Source of the DNA: Streptomyces pluripotens
Lineage (GTDB): Bacteria > Actinomycetota > Actinomycetes > Streptomycetales > Streptomycetaceae
Assembly: GCF_000802245.2 (NCBI RefSeq)
Contig: NZ_CP021080.1
Location: forward strand, 682,001-746,000
Direction of reading: 5' to 3'
DNA length: 64,000 bases
Shown here: positions 62,376 through 64,000 of the stretch, piece after piece
Numbering within the stretch: the stretch's first letter is position 1
How the letters are laid out: each line of letters begins with the position of its first letter
Position numbers and translations under genes: made by a program
Notes under the pieces: model-generated
Database searches by the model: none
The model's input: only the letters and a program-made list of their open reading frames with translations
What the model was told of the DNA's origin: nothing

Positions 62376-63881
62376 ATGAAGATCACGATTCCGGCTCTCG
62401 CCCTCGGCCTCGCGGGCGCCGGCGCGTGCACCGCCGCCGTTGTCTTCGCCGACGTGCCTCCCCACCGACCCCACCGCTCGCCCGCTCCCGGCCCGGTGGC
62501 CTCGTCAGGACCGGCCGCGTCTCCCGGCTCGCCGGGCATCGGCGATCCGCTGATGCCACGCGCAGGCAACGGCGGCTATACGGTCCGCCATTACACGCTC
62601 GACTTCGACTGGCGGGCACCGCGAACGCCCTTCGCCGCCCGGGCCGTCATCCGCGCCTCTGCCACACAGTCCCTGTCCCGCTTCGATCTCGACTTCGCCG
62701 GCAACACGCTCCACACCATCACGGTCGACGGCACGCCGGCCGCCGCCGTCCGCGACGGCGACGAACTCGTCATCACTCCCGCGAAACCGATCCCCCGCGG
62801 AGACACGTTCACCGTCCGCGTCACCTACACCGCCGATCCGACGCAGCGACGTCACCGCGACGACGCGATCCAGGACTACGGCTGGGTACCCACACCCAAC
62901 GGCACCGTGCTCTACGCACAGCCCGACGGCGCAAAAATGATCTTCCCGGCGAACGACCACCCGAGCCTGCGGGCGCCGGTGACCTTCCACGTCACCACCC
63001 CTCCGGACGTCAGCGCGGTGGCCAACGGGCGCCTCGTCGGCACCGCCCGGAGACCGGACGGACGCGTCAAGTGGACCTACGACTCCGAACAGCCGATCGC
63101 CGCGCAGCTGGTGCAAGTGGCGATCGGCAGGTTCACGTTCGTCGACCGCACCGGCCCGGGCGGGCTCCCCGTACGGGACGTGGTCCCGAACGGTCTGGTC
63201 AGCGGGACCGAGGCGTACCGCTCCCTCGTTCCGGACCACCTTTCCTGGCTGGAACAGAGGCTCGGCCCGTACCCGTTCCGCCGCTACGGCGTCCTGGTAG
63301 GGGACGGCGAACTGCCCGTGGCGTTGGAGACCCAGTCCCTGTCCGTCGTACCGAAGGGCGACCTGACGGGCGACCGGATCGATGCCGAACGCGATCTCGT
63401 CCACGAGCTGGCCCACCAGTGGACCGGGGACAGCGTCGCCATCCGGCGTTGGTCCGACCTGTGGCTGAGCGAGGGGCACGCCCGCTTCTACGAGCGTCTG
63501 TACTCCGACGAACACGGTGGCACCGACCTGGAAGACGCCATGCAGGCGGCCTACGAGCAGCACGACCAGTGGCGGTACGACGCGGGGGCACCGGCCGAGC
63601 CCACGGAACCCACCCTCTTCAAGGCGATGCGCTACGACGGATCGGCGCTGGTGTTGTACGCCCTACGGGAAGAGGTCGGCCCGGAGACCTTCGACAGGAT
63701 CGAGCGGTCCTGGGTGACGACCTACCGGGGCCGCGCGGCCGGCACCCAGGACTTCGTCTCCCTCGCCTCCCGGGTCGCCGGCGAGGACCTGAAGCCCTTC
63801 CTGACCCCCTGGCTCTACGGACCGCACACCCCGCCGATGCCGGGCCATCCCGACTGGCGGGTGGACCCGGTCGAGGACTGA
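62376..63881 (+). CDS. secreted M1-family metallopeptidase
   Basis: 501 residues. Signal peptide at 1-25, then a Pro/Ser-rich linker (to about 60). The N-terminal beta-sandwich (YTVRHYTLDFDWRAP) precedes the catalytic domain with zinc site HELAHQW and the third ligand Glu in WLSEGHARFYE, the HExxH-18-E spacing of gluzincins. The usual GAMEN exopeptidase loop reads VALETQSLS, as in several actinobacterial relatives. C-terminal domain is short. It cleaves peptides outside the cell. Confidence 0.92.
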   Translation: MKITIPALALGLAGAGACTAAVVFADVPPHRPHRSPAPGPVASSGPAASPGSPGIGDPLMPRAGNGGYTVRHYTLDFDWRAPRTPFAARAVIRASATQSLSRFDLDFAGNTLHTITVDGTPAAAVRDGDELVITPAKPIPRGDTFTVRVTYTADPTQRRHRDDAIQDYGWVPTPNGTVLYAQPDGAKMIFPANDHPSLRAPVTFHVTTPPDVSAVANGRLVGTARRPDGRVKWTYDSEQPIAAQLVQVAIGRFTFVDRTGPGGLPVRDVVPNGLVSGTEAYRSLVPDHLSWLEQRLGPYPFRRYGVLVGDGELPVALETQSLSVVPKGDLTGDRIDAERDLVHELAHQWTGDSVAIRRWSDLWLSEGHARFYERLYSDEHGGTDLEDAMQAAYEQHDQWRYDAGAPAEPTEPTLFKAMRYDGSALVLYALREEVGPETFDRIERSWVTTYRGRAAGTQDFVSLASRVAGEDLKPFLTPWLYGPHTPPMPGHPDWRVDPVED

Positions 63882-64000
63882 GCGGACCGCGTTCGGACGG
63901 GCGCCGGGAGCAGCCCCACGCCGCTGACCGAGTGGCCTGCGGCGGATGGCTCCGCCACCTTGGTGACCCTTGGCGCGACGCAGCGCGCCGGGCACGGCAA

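Overview
The window is high-GC actinobacterial DNA of Streptomyces type. Nearly all long reading frames have strong G/C bias at third codon positions, GTG starts are common, genes overlap as ATGA/GTGA, and the gene families (tuf3-like EF-Tu, CysRS-like paralogue, gamma carbonic anhydrase, Lnt, family-1 Ung) are those of a streptomycete chromosome. No rRNA, tRNA or CRISPR array was recognised.

Layout. (1) 1-5.1 kb: accessory genes, namely a secreted collagen-like Gly-Pro-Thr repeat protein, a membrane-anchored divergent cyclophilin, a GT2 glycosyltransferase with a helical-repeat tail and a DUF2079 membrane protein. (2) 5.1-5.8 kb: decayed phage DNA (ParB-like and terminase pieces). (3) 6-8.1 kb: a large unknown protein with propeller-like repeats. 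(4) 8.2-22 kb: housekeeping and transport genes: SbcCD nuclease, YigZ, CysRS-like protein plus SixA phosphatase, CoA-binding protein, APC permease, a divergent ArsR/CDF metal pair, XRE-cupin regulator, acetyltransferase, gamma carbonic anhydrase and DedA. (5) 22.3-39.9 kb: a biosynthetic island. (6) 40-57 kb: conserved core: periplasmic copper-chaperone-like lipoprotein, thioesterase, spermidine-synthase-like protein, EF-Tu3, TVP38 protein, hydrolase, Lnt, Gfo/Idh oxidoreductase, Ung, solute-binding lipoprotein, SDR and FabG. (7) 57.2-62 kb: an insertion-sequence graveyard with one intact ISL3-family element (22/23-bp inverted repeats, 8-bp target duplication), IS5 and IS1380 remnants, and a compositionally foreign gene. 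(8) 62.4-63.9 kb: a secreted M1-type metallopeptidase.

The most interesting system is the six-gene, translationally coupled minus-strand operon at 23545-38578. Its first enzyme (2343 aa) reads NPD-NPD-KS-AT-ACP-KR and the second (1538 aa) KS-AT-DH-PPTase. They are followed by a free acyl carrier protein, an alpha/beta hydrolase, an MGT-type glycosyltransferase and a zinc-knuckle SAM methyltransferase. A polytopic flippase-like membrane protein converges on the end of the operon and galU (UDP-glucose supply) diverges from its start. Every catalytic activity of a PUFA/heterocyst-glycolipid-type synthase (condensation, acyl loading, ketoreduction, dehydration, enoyl reduction, carrier activation) is condensed into two polypeptides. 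The tailoring genes suggest a glycosylated, possibly methylated, long-chain lipid or polyketide. Products and substrates are inferred, not shown. PUFA-synthase-like loci are known in Streptomyces (from memory, an EPA-like locus in S. coelicolor); whether this version is described cannot be decided here.
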